Source of the DNA: Manis javanica | Taxonomy: Eukaryota; Chordata; Mammalia; Pholidota; Manidae | NCBI RefSeq assembly: GCF_040802235.1 | Contig: NC_133172.1 | Location: 56,985,613-57,049,612 of the forward strand | Direction: 5' to 3' | Length of the DNA: 64,000 bases | Translations under genes and position numbers: made by a program | Notes under the pieces: generated by a model | The model's input: the letters and a program-made list of their open reading frames with translations, nothing else | Databases searched by the model: none | Told to the model about the DNA's origin: nothing | Part shown: piece after piece, positions 1 to 9,494 of the stretch | Layout of the letters: the number at the start of each line of letters is the position of its first letter | Numbering within the stretch: the stretch's first letter is position 1

Positions 1-2060
1 CACAGATGGTGCAGGGGACCAGGAGTCTTGCCTTTTGCTACGCCTTCATGCACAGCAATTTGATTTGCTTTGTTGTTTGTTTTGTCCCTCTCTAAAGGGT
101 AAAGATGTCCCCACATTGTTGCAGCATTGTCTTCTTTATGCCCGGACAATCACGAGACAGTCTGGGAGACTGAAAATCTCTCACCCTGTCCCCTACCCCC
201 GCTGGAGAAAAACAGCCAGACAGAGCTGGGCTTGTTCGGGAGCCGGGGCGGAGCAAGGCTTGGAGAGAATTCCCCTTTCCTAGGGAGGTTTGATGTCTAA
301 AGATCTTGAAGATTTATATCGTAAGTGAGGAAAGGTGGGGTAAGCCTCCTGCTGTTTCTAAAGAAGTATAAAAACAAACACATTCAGAAGGTGGGCCCCT
401 AGACCACCTCCCTGATAGCTACTACACACCCTATCTAGGATTTGGGGCATCTTTTAGACTTAGGGTGCACCAAGAGTGAGGACAAACTTTAGGTTTCTCT
501 TATTTTCCTTCAAAGAAGGGAGGCACCAATTCCAAATTATTCATTCACCATTCTGAAGAATGACCTGAAATGTGTAAATCACAGCCCATCACTGTAAATA
601 TATGTTCCCTAGAAACTAAGACATTTCTTCAAAGAAAGGGGCAACATTATTTTCTTAAAAATCAAATTAAAGTAAATCACGAGGTGGTTGGGGCGGGGGA
701 GTCTTGCAAGTCAGCAGTCTCAAGTGGTGAACCTGCCTTCCCCTCCCCTCTGAATGGCATGTTTATGTGAGAACTAAGGCCGAGGGTTTGGCTGTGTGCT
801 TTACTGGCGCAGAAATCAGATGGCTGAAGGATGTCACTCATGTATTTTAGTCTTCCAAACTATCTCAGTTATTCTTTAACTACCGGCAGGCAAAAAATGG
901 AGATGCCTGTGTGACAAGCAGACTTTTAAATATATTGATCGACCTAGAATGCTAAAGGCGGGAGGAATACATTTTATAAAGCCAATAGCATGTGAATATG
1001 CAAGTAAGTTGGCCTAAACAAAAACAAAAGCGACAATAACAAGACCCAGCCAGCACTTACTGGTGGACCTTTGAATGTGTCCAAAGCAACTGGAGTTATT
1101 TAGGAAAGGAAATGCTGGGAATACAGCTAGTGAGACAGCTGTGCCCCACATTTGTGAGTGGGACCCCCATTTGCCCCGTGTTCACTGTCTTCAGCGGTAA
1201 AGCTGGTGGTTTGGCAAGGAGAGGTCCTATTTCAGAACAGAAGTACCTAGAATTGACGTTACTAAATAAAAACTGCGGGGGTAAAGGTATAAGGAAGAAA
1301 AGATTGGAGGGTTGGACTCATGCATTCAGGAAAAAATCAGTATTTCCCATTGGGGCGGGCTGTGTCAAAGGGTCCCAGGTGGTTAGGGCATTGAGGCAGA
1401 TACATACGGTATCTAGACATCATTTCCTCGCTGAGATCGGGAAGTTGAATCTCTGCCTATTTGATGTCAATCTGTTAATGCGTCAGATTCACTGCAAAAA
1501 ATTATTATATGGTTTTTGTAAACAAGGAAACATGCAAGAAATGGAAAAATTAAAGGGAGGTGATTTTGGGAGGATTGGGAGCAGAGGAGGGGGATAAACA
1601 AAGGGCATAGAGGGTGGGTGTTTAACTAACTTTGTGTTTAGCCACACACTGTTTTCAATTATAGCTACTTGTGATGAATGAACATGTCTGACATCACTGA
1701 TAAATACAGTACTATCCAGGGCCTACCAGAAAACTAGGGTGCTCAGGCTGCCAAAGCTTCTGCCCAGGGCATCTGCTTGGGGAGGGGGAGTCAAGTATTT
1801 TTTTCATCTTAGTAAAATTATCTGCCAGAAAAACAATGAAGCATGAAAAAGTACTATTGCGAATGTGCATGCCTACATATGCTTTAAAAACGCTCGCTGT
1901 TACCTTCTGGGAAACTTCCCTTCACATAAATGTACATTTCTATATCTTTTAATTTTCAGTGGATTTTTAAAACTGATTTTACAGGTTGACAATCCAGCCT
2001 ATTCAGTTTTGCACATCATAAAGCAAGAAGCTCCAGCGTGCGTTCCTATGGGTCTGCGTG
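1..2060. other. Downstream flank of MAF, no gene seen
   Basis: This is unique-looking, moderately AT-rich DNA. Open frames such as the one at 1112-1597 have no recognisable domain and look like chance. I see no clear interspersed repeat. Part of it, left of about 2240, may still be transcribed as the 3' UTR of the longest MAF mRNA, because the human transcript unit spans roughly 6.9 kb from memory and that distance from the predicted start would end near 1.7 kb. I find no canonical AATAAA there on the minus strand, so the true 3' end is not settled. Confidence 0.5.
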
Positions 2061-2108
2061 CAAGACCCTCGGACAACAGGCATAGTTAATTAGTATGGAT
2101 GTTATACA

Positions 2109-2114
2109 TTTAAT
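2109..2114 (-). terminator. MAF: Candidate poly(A) signal ATTAAA for long-isoform mRNA
   Basis: The minus strand reads ATTAAA, the commonest variant of AATAAA. It lies about 190 nt beyond the long-isoform stop. Another ATTAAA lies nearer the exon at 2244-2249. Which one is used, if either, cannot be told from sequence. Confidence 0.25.
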
Positions 2115-2198
2115 AGCCTTCTTCTCTAATGCGATCATTTTTCTTTAAAAAGGAGGCTAAACAAACATCAGGGCCAGGTTATTCTCCATGACTGCAAC

Positions 2199-2240
<42 letters not shown>
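2199..2240. repeat. (TAA)14 microsatellite
   Basis: Fourteen perfect TAA units, read as (TTA)n in the MAF transcript. It lies 30-70 nt past the long-isoform reading frame, so it would sit in that isoform's 3' UTR. A perfect array of this length is likely to vary in length between individuals. Confidence 0.95.
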
Positions 2241-2241
<1 letters not shown>

Positions 2242-2243
2242 CG

Positions 2244-2249
2244 TTTAAT
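2244..2249 (-). terminator. MAF: Candidate poly(A) signal ATTAAA just after long-isoform exon
   Basis: ATTAAA on the minus strand, 54 nt past the TAG stop at 2303-2305 and 21 nt past the ancestral-position TGA at 2270-2272. The (TTA)n array follows directly. It is the closest candidate 3' end for a spliced long-isoform mRNA. Confidence 0.3.
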
Positions 2250-2302
2250 GTACAGTTCTCTCACAAATTTCATTTTGTGAACACACTGTTAAGTATTCGT
2301 GG

Positions 2303-2363
2303 CTAGGGCTTCCAAAATGTGGTGTATCCCCCTGATGGCTTCAACTTGCTAGTGGGCTCAGTT
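2303..2363 (-). CDS. MAF: MAF long-isoform terminal coding exon, shortened by an in-frame TAG
   Basis: The minus strand has a good acceptor (pyrimidine-rich TTCCTTTCATTCC, then AATTACAG) ending at 2364. Joining exon 1 (…TTC AT) to the A at 2363 makes an Ile codon and opens a frame reading ITEPTSKLKP then SGGYTTFWKP. This matches the human c-Maf long tail as I recall it ([20 protein letters not shown]…) with four substitutions and the same splice phase. The frame then meets TAG at 2303-2305 where the human tail has Gln. Beyond the TAG, homology continues (PRILN then SVFTK) to a TGA at 2270-2272, the human stop position. The predicted long protein is 389 aa rather than about 400. The stop is in the last exon, so decay of the mRNA is not expected. 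Homology is strong; use of the exon in this species is inferred. Confidence 0.8.
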
Positions 2364-2386
2364 CTGTAATTGGAATGAAAGGAATT
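2364..2386 (-). other. MAF: Splice acceptor of MAF long-isoform exon
   Basis: On the minus strand the tract TTCCTTTCATTCC runs into AATTACAG, with AG at 2365-2364. Phase fits the donor at 6604 exactly: two bases of the split codon come from exon 1 and one from this exon. Confidence 0.75.
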
Positions 2387-2449
2387 TTAACACTATTGAG
2401 ACAAAGACTCAAATGCAGAGTAAAGGGAAGGCTAGATTTCCTTATATGA

Positions 2450-2459
2450 TTTATTTATT
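2450..2459 (-). terminator. MAF: Doubled poly(A) signal AATAAATAAA just before long-isoform exon
   Basis: Two overlapping AATAAA hexamers on the minus strand, 85-95 nt before the acceptor at 2364. Some 45 nt further on the minus strand reads GTCTTTGT, a possible U/G-rich downstream element. Cleavage here would end an unspliced, short-isoform mRNA just before the alternative exon. Confidence 0.4.
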
Positions 2460-2710
2460 GACTTATTTTTAATTTAGGTACTTATTTGTAATAAGGGCAC
2501 TTCAGCAGGATTTAGGATTTCTTTGTTGAAAATGGATGTATTTCTGTTTGCCACTCACACTATACTTCCAAGTTTTTAGTAATGGTTATTTCTAAAAATG
2601 CCTTTCACTAGGAGTTAAACTTCTGTTAAAGCCAACTACCAAAACCCCATTTTTGCTAGCACCTCTCTACTTTGCTTCCTAATATTTGGGGCCAAAACCT
2701 GCTTTTAAAC

Positions 2711-2767
<57 letters not shown>

Positions 2768-2792
2768 ATGTGTATATATAAATATATATATA
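2711..2792. repeat. Compound (TA)n(TG)n(TA)n microsatellite
   Basis: About 9 TA units, about 19 TG units, then an imperfect TA-rich tail. Likely length-variable. It lies inside the long-isoform intron, and the frames read through it on both strands are artefacts. Confidence 0.95.
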
Positions 2793-4366
2793 CTTTAAAC
2801 TGCCTTGTGCAGAGTCCTATGAAAATGCTTAATTGTTGCACAACTGTGTTTTTCTTCTATGTACCATTTCTCATGAGATAATAGCAACAGCTCTACCCTG
2901 AATATCACTCTTATTTGGGAATGTATTTGCCTAAAATCTTTTATCTGATGCTGCGCTTTTACACGCTATCTCCATTTCTGGTTTTTCTGCTTCTTCAGGG
3001 GGAAACTGTGCATCTCCTAGTTGGGATCAGAGCAAAAAAAAAAAAAAAGATCTCAGAAGCAGAGAAGAACAGCTAACTTCAAGAACACGGAAGTTGGTTT
3101 ACTGTTAAGACTTTTTTGTTAAGCAAAATGAAGTGTGGATTTAGGAGCTCTACCCAAACTGGCACATGAGGGAAGGTGGGTGTACACTGTCTTCATGTGC
3201 TGTGAAAAAGGGGAAGGAGGACGAGATGGTAAACTGGCCAGAACTGAGCAGTGCCAAGCCTAACCTGTTTTCTTCAAAATAAGGCCTTCCTTCAGAGTTG
3301 CAATACTATCATTTTTTTAAAATGTAAACAAAATAAAAATAAAACAAAAGTCATGGTGTTTGGCTGTATTTTCAAAACAGTGGTGGCTTTGTTGAACATT
3401 CTCTTCAAGTTCTAGGGGATGTGGACTAGGAGTGCAGGCTGCGTGGATTTGTAACATTAGTTTCATGAATTCGTATCATTTTAAAATAGGTCAGTGCTAC
3501 TAGTGAAGGTTGCCCAAGATTTTCCAAGGGATCTTTGAAGTCAGCTCCCATCCACAGCCTGTTTGGGGGTAAATGCCAGTAAATCAAAGCAAAGCCTTTA
3601 TTCTACCAAGGCACTACTTTTTGCTTGTATTTCTGGAGCTAAGGTGATCTGAAATCATGGCCAGCTTGTCCAAGTGGAGAAGCCCTGGGCTAAATATTCG
3701 CAGTGAAATAGGCCTTAATAACACAGTTAAAACCCAGATATGTACTAGGTTTTTCTTTTTTCTATTTAAGACAAATGATCTTCAAAGTTAAAAAACGAAC
3801 AACTTTGATTTGTTCAAAGTGTTGATGTTAAATCTCGTCAGGCCTTGCTAACAAGAAAATCATGGTATGTGAGGAAAGAAAGAAAAATCAATCAATTTTA
3901 GCTAAAGGCAAGAACTGTTTCTCTTTACTATTAAATGCATATGCGCCCAGGAACCTGTGCCATGCCTTATTGCCCTGGCTCATTTCTCTCTGGATGGGCA
4001 TGCTGCTGGGTCAGAAGCTCAGGCCAGGCTGAGAAGGCCCTGCTTTCTGCTTGGGATTTTTGTTTGCTTGTTTTCACCAGAGGGCAATAATGTCTCAACT
4101 CATTTGAAAACTGAAAACTTGGGGGAGGGGGGAGGGCATTTTGAGAGGTCATAATTTACATTTATATTAAATATTGCTAATTATTAAAGGGGACTAGCCT
4201 CCCGTCTCACAAAACAGCCTATGCTTGCCTCTGAATTATTGCTTCCCTACTCCACCATTAATCCTTCCTCTGGAGAAAAGGATGCATTTTACACTTCTAA
4301 TGCAGTGTTGGGCCCAGTTAAACTGTACACTAAGAAACTGAGTACAGAATCAAAAAAAAAATGCAG

Positions 4367-4372
4367 TTTATT
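4367..4372 (-). terminator. MAF: Candidate main poly(A) signal of short MAF mRNA
   Basis: The minus strand reads AATAATAAAC, containing AATAAA, followed within about 5 nt by a run of nine T and then a TG-containing stretch, a good downstream element. The AT-run-rich composition typical of this 3' UTR also ends about here. Use would give a 3' UTR of about 2.25 kb. The position is inferred, not shown. Confidence 0.45.
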
Positions 4373-4527
4373 ATTGAAGATTATTCTTTCTCTTGATATA
4401 ACCAGAATTGAAAATGAAAGAGAAGCACATAGGAACATCACGCGTGGTTAGTTAGTAACTCAGGATATAAAACAATTTTGCACAGCAAAATATGTAAAAG
4501 AAAAGTAACTGACAAGATTTTTTTATA

Positions 4528-4533
4528 TTTATT
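4528..4533 (-). terminator. MAF: Alternative AATAAA in MAF 3' UTR
   Basis: Minus-strand AATAAA in the context CACAATAAATAT. It is one of several hexamers in this 3' UTR and an alternative to the one at 4367-4372. Confidence 0.3.
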
Positions 4534-4734
4534 GTGGTAAGATTTACGTTTCATTTTTTTTTTTAAAGACAGGATGTCAGTCCCTGAAAATAACATTTAC
4601 TGATTATTGCCTTTTAAAACTGTGGATTTTTTTTAAGTTACAGAAAATCCAGTTCTGCACCACAATACAACTGTAAAAAAATCTGCATCAATCTTAAAAC
4701 TGTGCAGTAATGCCATTTTTATAACCGCATAAAT

Positions 4735-4740
4735 TTTATT
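4735..4740 (-). terminator. MAF: Alternative AATAAA in MAF 3' UTR
   Basis: Minus-strand AATAAA in the context GCTAATAAAATTT, about 1.86 kb past the short-isoform stop. Confidence 0.3.
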
Positions 4741-4860
4741 AGCGTTCTAAACAGTTTTGCAAATTTTTTTTGTATTATATGCTTGCAGGTTATATCTTAG
4801 TGCAATTCAGTCCCAAATACTTTAATTTTGAAAAAAAACATACATTTTGAATGTAAAATA

Positions 4861-4892
4861 CCCCTACAGATATAAATAGGGGTGTTTCCCCT
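4861..4892 (-). promoter_or_regulatory. MAF: Two mutually exclusive hairpins around an AU-rich element, MAF 3' UTR
   Basis: In the transcript AGGGG (4892-4888) can pair with CCCCT (4882-4878) across a 5-nt loop. The same segment extended by one base, CCCCTA (4882-4877), can instead pair with TAGGGG (4866-4861) across a 10-nt loop containing TTTAT. The pairings compete. The second puts the TATTTATA (AU-rich element type) sequence at a stem-loop junction. The base pairing is read directly; any role is inference. Confidence 0.35.
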
Positions 4893-5924
4893 TTTAATAC
4901 TTTGGTTTTCAATACAGTCAGTGGTATAGCAAAGACTACACATACCCAACTTATATTTAAGTTGCAAGCACATGCTGTATAAGCTACTTTTTTAAACAGT
5001 CCCCTTGCAAACTCTACCCCCCTTAACATCACAACAGTAAACAATTTAGTGCATCAATCTTTTAAAAAATCTACAGCTAAACAGACCTAACGCTTTCCAA
5101 TTCATCTATAACATTCCTTTATCTGTAGCATACATTTTAACTGGGCTAACAGATTATAAAAACTAGAATTAAATTATATACTAGAAACCCATAGCATTCC
5201 ACATTTGACAATGACCAAAAGCAAAAAAAAAAAAAAAGAAAAAAAAGTTAATAAAAATAAAACAAACCGAAAATAACGGGGCAGATTTCTTTTTTTTAAA
5301 AAATAATTTTTAGACTGCTTTCCGCAACAGCACAATTTTAGTCCCCAAAGTGGGGCGTCATTCTTATTAAAAAGAAAACATTAAGCGTTCTTCAATGTTT
5401 GCCATGTTAAAATTTTAACCCACTCTGGCATCTTTGACAAGGAATGCCTTCAGTGCATTTACAATGGGAGGCTGAAGTTCTGAGTGACTCAAAGCAGTTT
5501 TGGAGCAGATGCAAACTTTCATGGGAAGAAGGCTCTAGGGTGGCACTTGTTTTTTGTTCTGAACTCAAAAAAGTCATGAGGCAATGAAACAAAAGTATGA
5601 ATGCCATGCCATTAAGTCTTCGAATGTCCATTTCCAAGCCAAAAGGAAAAAAAAAAAAGAAAAATAATTATACCGTACATGTCCAGCATGCAGGCTTTTT
5701 TTTATTAATATAATGTCTCTTTTCCATAAAGTCTTTGAAACAGTTATAGTTCATTGTTGCTAAGACAAAGTAGCAAGCATAATAATGCATGAGATGAGAA
5801 TGAGTTTCTTAATGGCAGACTAAACTCTCAGATTTGGCATCAGAAGGCCAAAACTCACAAGTCACACCCAGAAGGTTCATGCAGGCTTGATTGTGGCAGG
5901 TTGACGAAGTTTTTTTTTTCTCTA

Positions 5925-5946
5925 TTTTAGCATAACAATGCTAAAA
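5925..5946 (-). promoter_or_regulatory. MAF: Perfect 9-bp stem with 4-nt loop, MAF 3' UTR
   Basis: TTTTAGCAT (5925-5933) and ATGCTAAAA (5938-5946) are perfect inverted copies around AACA. In the transcript the loop is UGUU. Such a compact perfect hairpin could bind an RNA-binding protein, but I recognise no named motif. Confidence 0.35.
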
Positions 5947-6177
5947 AAAACCCGATGGAACTCAGCACGCTGCAAGTCTATAACATTTCACATTTTTTTT
6001 TCCTTTGCAAGCTCAATCTCACATGAAGAACTCAGGAGGAGGGGAAAAAACTTAGCTTTTTTTTTTTGTCTTTTATCTCAGAAGAGATGGGTGGTGAGGG
6101 AGTGAGGGTAGAGGTTGGAGAAAAAGGGAAACACAGCAAGCTCCAAAAAGTAAAATAAAAAAGCCAAACAAAATAAA

Positions 6178-6192
6178 ACACACACACACACA
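6178..6192. repeat. Short (CA)n run
   Basis: About seven CA units on the plus strand, read as GU in the MAF transcript. It lies in the short-isoform 3' UTR. Confidence 0.85.
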
Positions 6193-6435
6193 AAATGAAC
6201 ACCAGCTCATGAACTGAAGAAAAAATATGTATACGTGAATGATGCAGTCTTCAAGGGTGAGCATGAACTCTGCTGAGATCTTTGAATTGTGCAAGGATGG
6301 GGTTGGGGGGGTGTTGAAAAAAAAAACAGACTAGCAAGTTACGGAGAATTTCAGATTGGCAATCCAGGAGCCAGACATCCACTCCCTCCCCAATTTTAAA
6401 ACAGCCACCACCACCAACTCGAGCAGGGTGTGGGG

Positions 6436-6472
6436 TGTGTGTATGTGCGTGTGTGTGTGTGTGTGTGCGTGC
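6436..6472 (-). repeat. CA repeat (transcript strand) 133-169 nt past the MAF donor
   Basis: The plus strand reads an interrupted (GT)n with ATGTGCGT and GTGCGTGC at its ends, so the MAF transcript reads CA repeats. CA repeats are known binding sites of hnRNP L, which can repress or help nearby splice sites. Its place just after the optional donor makes it a candidate control of short versus long isoform. Confidence 0.8.
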
Positions 6473-6597
6473 AGGGGCAAGCTCGGCAGGGGAGAGGGCG
6501 AGGTGGTGGCGAGCACGGCTCTGGATCTAGCAAGCCCACACCCGAGTCGGACCCCCACGGAGCACTTATCAAGGTGGCGAGCTGGGATCGCGTGTCA

Positions 6598-7920
<1,323 letters not shown>

Positions 7921-7996
7921 TCACGCCAATGTGCTTGCTCGCTCGCCCCGGCCCCCTCCTCGCCTGCTCGCCTCCGTGCGCACCGAGCCGGCGGCT

Positions 7997-8101
7997 TCAG
8001 GCTCGGGAAGGTCCTCCGCGGGCTGCGGTGACGGTGAAGCCGGAGGAGCCCGGCCCGGTGCGCGGCGTCCCCCGCTCGCCGCTCCGCTGCGCTCTTTGCA
8101 T
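7997..8101 (-). CDS. uORF in MAF leader, 34 codons
   Basis: An ATG at 8101 opens a frame of 34 codons (beginning MQRAQRSGER) ending at TGA 7997, all upstream of the main start. The context is weak (C at -3), so most ribosomes would pass it. The peptide has no recognised motif. It is a candidate regulatory uORF. Confidence 0.3.
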   Translation of the reverse strand: MQRAQRSGERGTPRTGPGSSGFTVTAARGGPSRA

Positions 8102-8214
8102 AAGGAGGGCTCGCCTCTCCGGCCCGGCTGCAGGCGGGGCGCGCGCGGCGGCCGCTCGGGGCTGGAGGCGCGGCGGGAGGCTGTCCCGGCGGCGCGGGCC
8201 TTCGCACGGGGGAG

Positions 8215-8226
8215 TTAACACTTCAT
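8215..8226 (-). CDS. Minimal uORF (Met-Lys-Cys-stop) in MAF leader
   Basis: ATG AAG TGT TAA starting at 8226, with A at -3. A three-codon uORF so near the cap could stall or recycle ribosomes. It is too short to carry a protein function. Confidence 0.35.
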   Translation of the reverse strand: MKC

Positions 8227-8274
8227 GCTTCTCGCCTCCTCTTCTGCCTGGCTTTTTATTTTTTATTTTTTGCT

Positions 8275-8277
8275 TTC

Positions 8278-8308
<31 letters not shown>

Positions 8309-8332
8309 CTCTCTCTCTCTCTGTCTCTCTCC
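8275..8332. repeat. (CT)n pyrimidine tract, (GA)n in the MAF leader
   Basis: About 58 bases of almost pure CT on the plus strand with a few TTT and GT interruptions. The transcript carries the GA-rich strand. Such tracts can bind GAGA-type factors and form triplex DNA. Confidence 0.9.
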
Positions 8333-8584
8333 CTGGCGCGCTCTCACTCCCTCCGTGCAAAGTGCAAGACGGAGGTGCAACCCGGCTGGAGGGAAGGGAG
8401 GAGGGAGTTTAGTTCTTTCTTGCCTTTTTTTTTTTAAAGCAAAATAGCGAAGTCCTGGGGAAAAGCGAGGCAGAGAGCAAAAGGGGGAAGGCCGAGCCGA
8501 CGAGCAACCCGAGCTGCAGCTCGAAGATGAAAAAAGATTTTAAAGCCTCTGATCCAGCAAGAAGAGTTTAAAGCAATTGCTGAG

Positions 8585-8591
8585 TTTTATA
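8585..8591 (-). promoter_or_regulatory. MAF: MAF TATA box
   Basis: The minus strand reads TATAAAA, 8 nt downstream of a perfect CRE. It predicts transcription starting near 8555-8565, which gives a leader length like that of human MAF. No other TATA-like site fits the order of elements here. Confidence 0.65.
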
Positions 8592-8598
8592 GTACTGG

Positions 8599-8606
8599 TG
8601 ACGTCA
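8599..8606. promoter_or_regulatory. MAF: Perfect CRE, TGACGTCA
   Basis: An eight-base palindrome bound by CREB/ATF dimers and, in suitable flanks, by AP-1 or Maf factors. It lies directly upstream of the TATA box, about 40-45 bp from the predicted start. Confidence 0.75.
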
Positions 8607-8638
8607 GACCCAAATGGGAAATTGACTGGTACTCCGGG

Positions 8639-8643
8639 CCAAT
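8639..8643 (+). promoter_or_regulatory. MAF: CCAAT box near -80
   Basis: GGGCCAATAGAA on the plus strand, a fair NF-Y type site, about 80 bp before the predicted MAF start, the classical distance. Confidence 0.6.
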
Positions 8644-8666
8644 AGAAGGCGGCGAGAGCGGCCGCG

Positions 8667-8674
8667 ATTAGCAT
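8667..8674 (+). promoter_or_regulatory. MAF: Octamer-like ATTAGCAT
   Basis: ATTAGCAT differs by one base from the POU octamer ATTTGCAT. It sits between the two CCAAT boxes in an AT-rich island within GC-rich DNA. A POU or homeodomain site is possible but unproven. Confidence 0.3.
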
Positions 8675-8719
8675 AATAGTATAGAAACAAGGAAACTTTT
8701 CCGAGCTGTCAATCAGGGC

Positions 8720-8724
8720 CCAAT
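8720..8724 (+). promoter_or_regulatory. MAF: Second CCAAT box, near -160
   Basis: GGGCCCAATCAGC on the plus strand is a near-ideal NF-Y site (CCAATCAG). It lies 81 bp from the other CCAAT box, and a related CAATCAGG lies at 8710-8717. Confidence 0.6.
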
Positions 8725-8741
8725 CAGCTGACTGTCAGCTG
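8725..8741. promoter_or_regulatory. MAF: 17-nt perfect palindrome with Maf-like half-sites
   Basis: CAGCTGAC-T-GTCAGCTG: two perfect 8-nt arms around one base. The GCTGA half-sites resemble those of Maf response elements, but the spacing is one to two bases wider than the classical 13- and 14-bp sites. CAGCTG on each side is also an E-box. It may be an autoregulatory site, since MAF autoregulation has been reported; the link is inference. Confidence 0.45.
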
Positions 8742-8759
8742 GGACGCGCTGGCTTAACC

Positions 8760-9425
8760 CTTCCCGCGCCGCAGCCTCCGCGGGAGGGAGCAAAGCCAGG
8801 AGCAAAGTTTGGTGCAAGCGGGGAAGGAGTTTTCCAGAGGGGCTGCGGAAACCCGGGAGGACCCCGGTTTGCTTTACTTCGGAGCCCAAGAGAGGCCTGC
8901 CTTGCGGAGCCCCAGCCGGCTCCCCTCACTCTGAGGGGTTTGGACTGGCTCCCCTCCGCTGCCTGCCCCCAACTCCGGGATGGGCATTGGCTTGGCAGCT
9001 TTCTCCTCGCTCTACCTTCGGCATCCAGGTGTCTGCCCAGGGGGCTTTATTCCCCCGAGGTTGGCTGTGCCCGGAGCTCAAACTTGACCCAACTCTTTGT
9101 CCCTGGCCCCGGTGTCCGCGCGCGGGGTGCAAGGATCCGGACTGAGCGCAGGACGCCGCCCAGCCGCGCGCCCGCAGTGGCTGTTCGGGGTCCGCCGAGC
9201 GAGGAAGCCCGTTTTATCACTCTCTTTAAAGGAGGTGAATAAGTTGTCCAGGGGCCTTTACGCGCGGGGACTGGCCGCCCGCTGGCGTCCCGTGCCCTTG
9301 GGGGGAGCCAGCGCCTCCGCAAGTTAACTCCGGGAAAGCTCTGGGTCCTGTCAGCCGGGCTCAGCCCTCCGGCTTCCGATTCTGGCCCGGGTTTGGCCCT
9401 GGAGATTTTCTCCTATCCCTCCCTC
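8760..9425. other. Upstream edge of the CpG island
   Basis: GC-rich, with no repeat and no supported gene. Overlapping frames on both strands show GC-driven composition only. It probably belongs to the upstream part of the MAF promoter. Confidence 0.5.
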
Positions 9426-9490
9426 CCTGCTTCTCTCTCTGTCTCTCTCTCACACGCACACTCACACACGCACACGCACACACGCTCACC
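9426..9490. repeat. CT-rich then (CA)n-like simple repeat
   Basis: A short CTCTGTCTCTC tract runs into a degenerate CACACGCACACTCA array. Confidence 0.85.
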
Positions 9491-9494
9491 CACC

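Noticed and set aside
1112..1597. 161-codon plus-strand frame left of MAF
   Set aside because: No recognisable domain; such lengths occur by chance in 64 kb in six frames.
2656..2881. Opposed small frames over the TG microsatellite
   Set aside because: They are translations of (TG)n and (CA)n with short unique ends, not proteins.
5761..5800. Possible miR-155 seed match in the MAF 3' UTR
   Set aside because: The transcript reads TGCATTA rather than AGCATTA at 5780-5789, and the site near 5938 reads AGCATTG; neither is a full 7-mer match.
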